Positions 5,032 through 6,362 of a stretch of DNA of 6,362 nt are shown here, in pieces. The stretch is taken from positions 20,817 to 27,178 of the forward strand of contig DAGU01000055.1 of the NCBI GenBank assembly GCA_002498285.1, in the 5' to 3' direction. The DNA comes from Methanomassiliicoccus sp. UBA386 (lineage in GTDB: Archaea > Thermoplasmatota > Thermoplasmata > Methanomassiliicoccales > Methanomassiliicoccaceae). A program made the translations under genes and the position numbers. Below the pieces are notes generated by a model. It did not search any database, had not been told where the DNA came from, and saw only the letters and a program-made list of their open reading frames with translations. The first letter of the stretch is position 1, and every line of letters starts with the position of its first letter.

Positions 5032-6312
5032 TCAGGCTCTCTTCAGCATCCGTCCCACTGACCTGCCGACGACCGCATCACCGGACGCGTCGATATTACG
5101 GTATAAGGACAGGCACTCGGGGCATCCGCGGTACCCGTCAGAGATGGCATCGTGAAGGCTGAAGTACCCGATCTTGGCGTTCTCCGGGACCAGGTGCGCT
5201 GACGGACAATCCTCGCGGTGGACAAGCCTCAGCTGGCTGTCGGCCAGGAAGCGGGGCAGGGGCGAGACGGGGGACGGGACCTCGGCAAAATCGATGTCGG
5301 CATGCACGTCAAGATGGCCCTCCTGGCCTCCGAGGCCGTCCAGGCGGATGATGGGCGACACGCCCAGCACAGGGATCATGACGCTCTCGAGCGGAAGCCG
5401 CACCCTGATCGGCGGGAAGCGTTCCGCGACCTGCTCCATGATCCAGGCCGACACCTTATCGATGACGTCCCCGGGAATGCCCCAGTCCAGGCTCACGTCC
5501 ATATCGATGTCTTCGATCTTCGCCATCAGTTCGCCGCCTTCGATGGACAGCCGCGCCGTCGCCTTCACGATGCGCAGGTCCTGCTCCCTGGAAAGGTCGG
5601 CCAGATCGAGCACCTCCTTCTCCTCTTTCTCCACGCTTCTCCCGGGCATGAGCGATTCCTTAAGCTGTCTTAGGAACCCGCGCGGGGTGGCGGCCTCCAT
5701 CCTGGGCCGCAGGCGGGCGCCGATGTGGAGCGGGCAGGCGGTTATCTCCACCCGGCCGCCGTCCAGCAGCCGCACGCGGGGGCAGCCGTACTGGATGACG
5801 GCGTCCGCCTCCACCCACGAGCGGTCCACCCTGATGCGCTCCCTGCTCAGGCCCCTGGCCAGCAGGACGTCCACCGCCCCCTTGAACACATCGAGCAGGG
5901 ATCGGGGGTCTGGAACGTCGAACCTTCTCTTCACCTCGGCCACATGGGGGGCGCCTTCCCACGCCTCATCGAGCAGCCGCTCCAGGAACGGTCCGGTCAG
6001 GCGGACCATGGAGTCGCTCGGATGAGCGGACGGGGCAACGAGGTACGAATCGCCCGGCTCGAAGGAGGCGCCCAGGGCCAGCAGGCCCTCGCTTACGGCC
6101 ATGGAGGTGATTTGCACGTCCAGTTCCGAAGCGCCCGGCGCCATGGGCGGCATGGTAATGGTCGGCATGGGCATGCTCCTGACCAGCGGCCCGCCCGCTT
6201 GGCGGGACATCATCCCGCGCAGCGCGCCCTCCGCCATCGACACCGCGAAGCGCGGGGCCCTCACCCGGCCGGCGAAGCTGATCATGTCCAGGTCGATATC
6301 CTGTATCTCCAT
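5032..6312 (-). CDS. Unknown 426-residue protein with internal duplication and C-terminal Ada-like zinc-binding motif
   Basis: No family is recognised for the whole chain. Residues 3-84 and 266-342 look like two copies of one domain. Each starts I-x-DID-x-D (IQDIDLDM, IEDIDMDV), then has a helix, a Pro-rich strand (PMPTITMPP, RVRLPLESVMIP) and a final strand (LLALGASFE, LDVHADIDF). The alternation recalls lipid-binding TULIP-like domains, but this is a weak inference. Residues 225-245 are a charged linker rich in Glu and Lys. The C-terminal part, 361-404, has H365-x3-C369, N378, a YFS strand and GYRGCPEC (C397, C400), which closely follows the Ada-type zinc-binding fold. No signal peptide or membrane helix is seen. 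The ATG at 6312 has AGGAGG 10 nt upstream and no better in-frame start. The promoter must lie at or beyond the window edge. Confidence 0.8.
   Translation of the reverse strand: MEIQDIDLDMISFAGRVRAPRFAVSMAEGALRGMMSRQAGGPLVRSMPMPTITMPPMAPGASELDVQITSMAVSEGLLALGASFEPGDSYLVAPSAHPSDSMVRLTGPFLERLLDEAWEGAPHVAEVKRRFDVPDPRSLLDVFKGAVDVLLARGLSRERIRVDRSWVEADAVIQYGCPRVRLLDGGRVEITACPLHIGARLRPRMEAATPRGFLRQLKESLMPGRSVEKEEKEVLDLADLSREQDLRIVKATARLSIEGGELMAKIEDIDMDVSLDWGIPGDVIDKVSAWIMEQVAERFPPIRVRLPLESVMIPVLGVSPIIRLDGLGGQEGHLDVHADIDFAEVPSPVSPLPRFLADSQLRLVHREDCPSAHLVPENAKIGYFSLHDAISDGYRGCPECLSLYRNIDASGDAVVGRSVGRMLKRA
5101..5232 (-). other. Ada-like zinc-binding domain region within the 426-residue protein
   Basis: Residues 361-404. 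The order H-x3-C, N, aromatic-F-S, D/E-A-I, GYR-x-CPxC matches the Ada metal-binding domain as found in small forms attached to nucleases and other proteins, where His replaces the first Cys. The predicted ligands are H365, C369, C397 and C400. Confidence 0.6.
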
Positions 6313-6322
6313 GAACGCCTCG

Positions 6323-6328
6323 CCTCCT
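6323..6328 (-). promoter_or_regulatory. Shine-Dalgarno site of the 426-residue protein gene
   Basis: AGGAGG on the minus strand, 10 nt before the ATG at 6312. The spacing is slightly long, but there is no closer in-frame start codon. Confidence 0.55.
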
Positions 6329-6362
6329 GCGGTCCATGCCCTAAGGCGGGCGCTGGCCGACA

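Noticed and set aside
5174..6025. Plus-strand open frame (283 codons) opposite the 426-residue gene
   Set aside because: Ser/Arg-rich shadow. The minus-strand frame has the ribosome site, the zinc motif and the internal duplication.
6341..6362. Possible tail of an upstream minus-strand gene ending in TAG at 6341
   Set aside because: Only six codons are visible (reading VGQRPP), too few to support a gene.

Overview
This is a GC-rich stretch that reads as archaeal. The coding DNA is very GC-rich, while the intergenic DNA has AT-rich TATA-like boxes. The window carries an Lrp/AsnC-type regulator and a short (431-residue) class III hybrid cluster protein, a form known mainly from methanogens and thermophiles. 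A Thermoplasmatota-type archaeon (for example a relative of Methanomassiliicoccales) is my best guess, but it rests on general impression and not on a marker gene.

Layout. Positions 1-1442 (minus) hold a nearly complete cardiolipin synthase of the phospholipase D superfamily, cut at its C-terminus by the window edge. A 112-bp gap with a probable promoter separates it from an Lrp/AsnC regulator (1555-2118, minus) that ends in an unusual five-cysteine tail. A 133-bp AT-rich divergent promoter region follows, with two dyad-symmetric candidate operators. Next is hcp (2252-3547, plus), with all expected cluster ligands present. After a T-run terminator come a histidine phosphatase superfamily protein (3679-4365, plus) and, 34 bp later, an unrecognised 209-residue protein (4400-5029, plus). 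The last gene (5032-6312, minus) converges on it with a 2-bp gap. It encodes an unrecognised 426-residue protein that shows an internal duplication and an Ada-like zinc-binding motif at its C-terminus.

How the genes may work together. The clearest functional unit is the divergent pair of the Cys-tailed Lrp regulator and hcp. Hcp handles nitric oxide, hydroxylamine or related nitrosative and redox stress, and a regulator with a potential metal or Fe-S site next to it suggests a sensor-and-effector pair (inference). The cardiolipin synthase acts in membrane lipid synthesis. The phosphatase and the two unknown proteins have no evident link to the rest.

There is no mobile element, CRISPR array, tRNA or rRNA that I can support. 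No non-coding stretch exceeds 133 bp.
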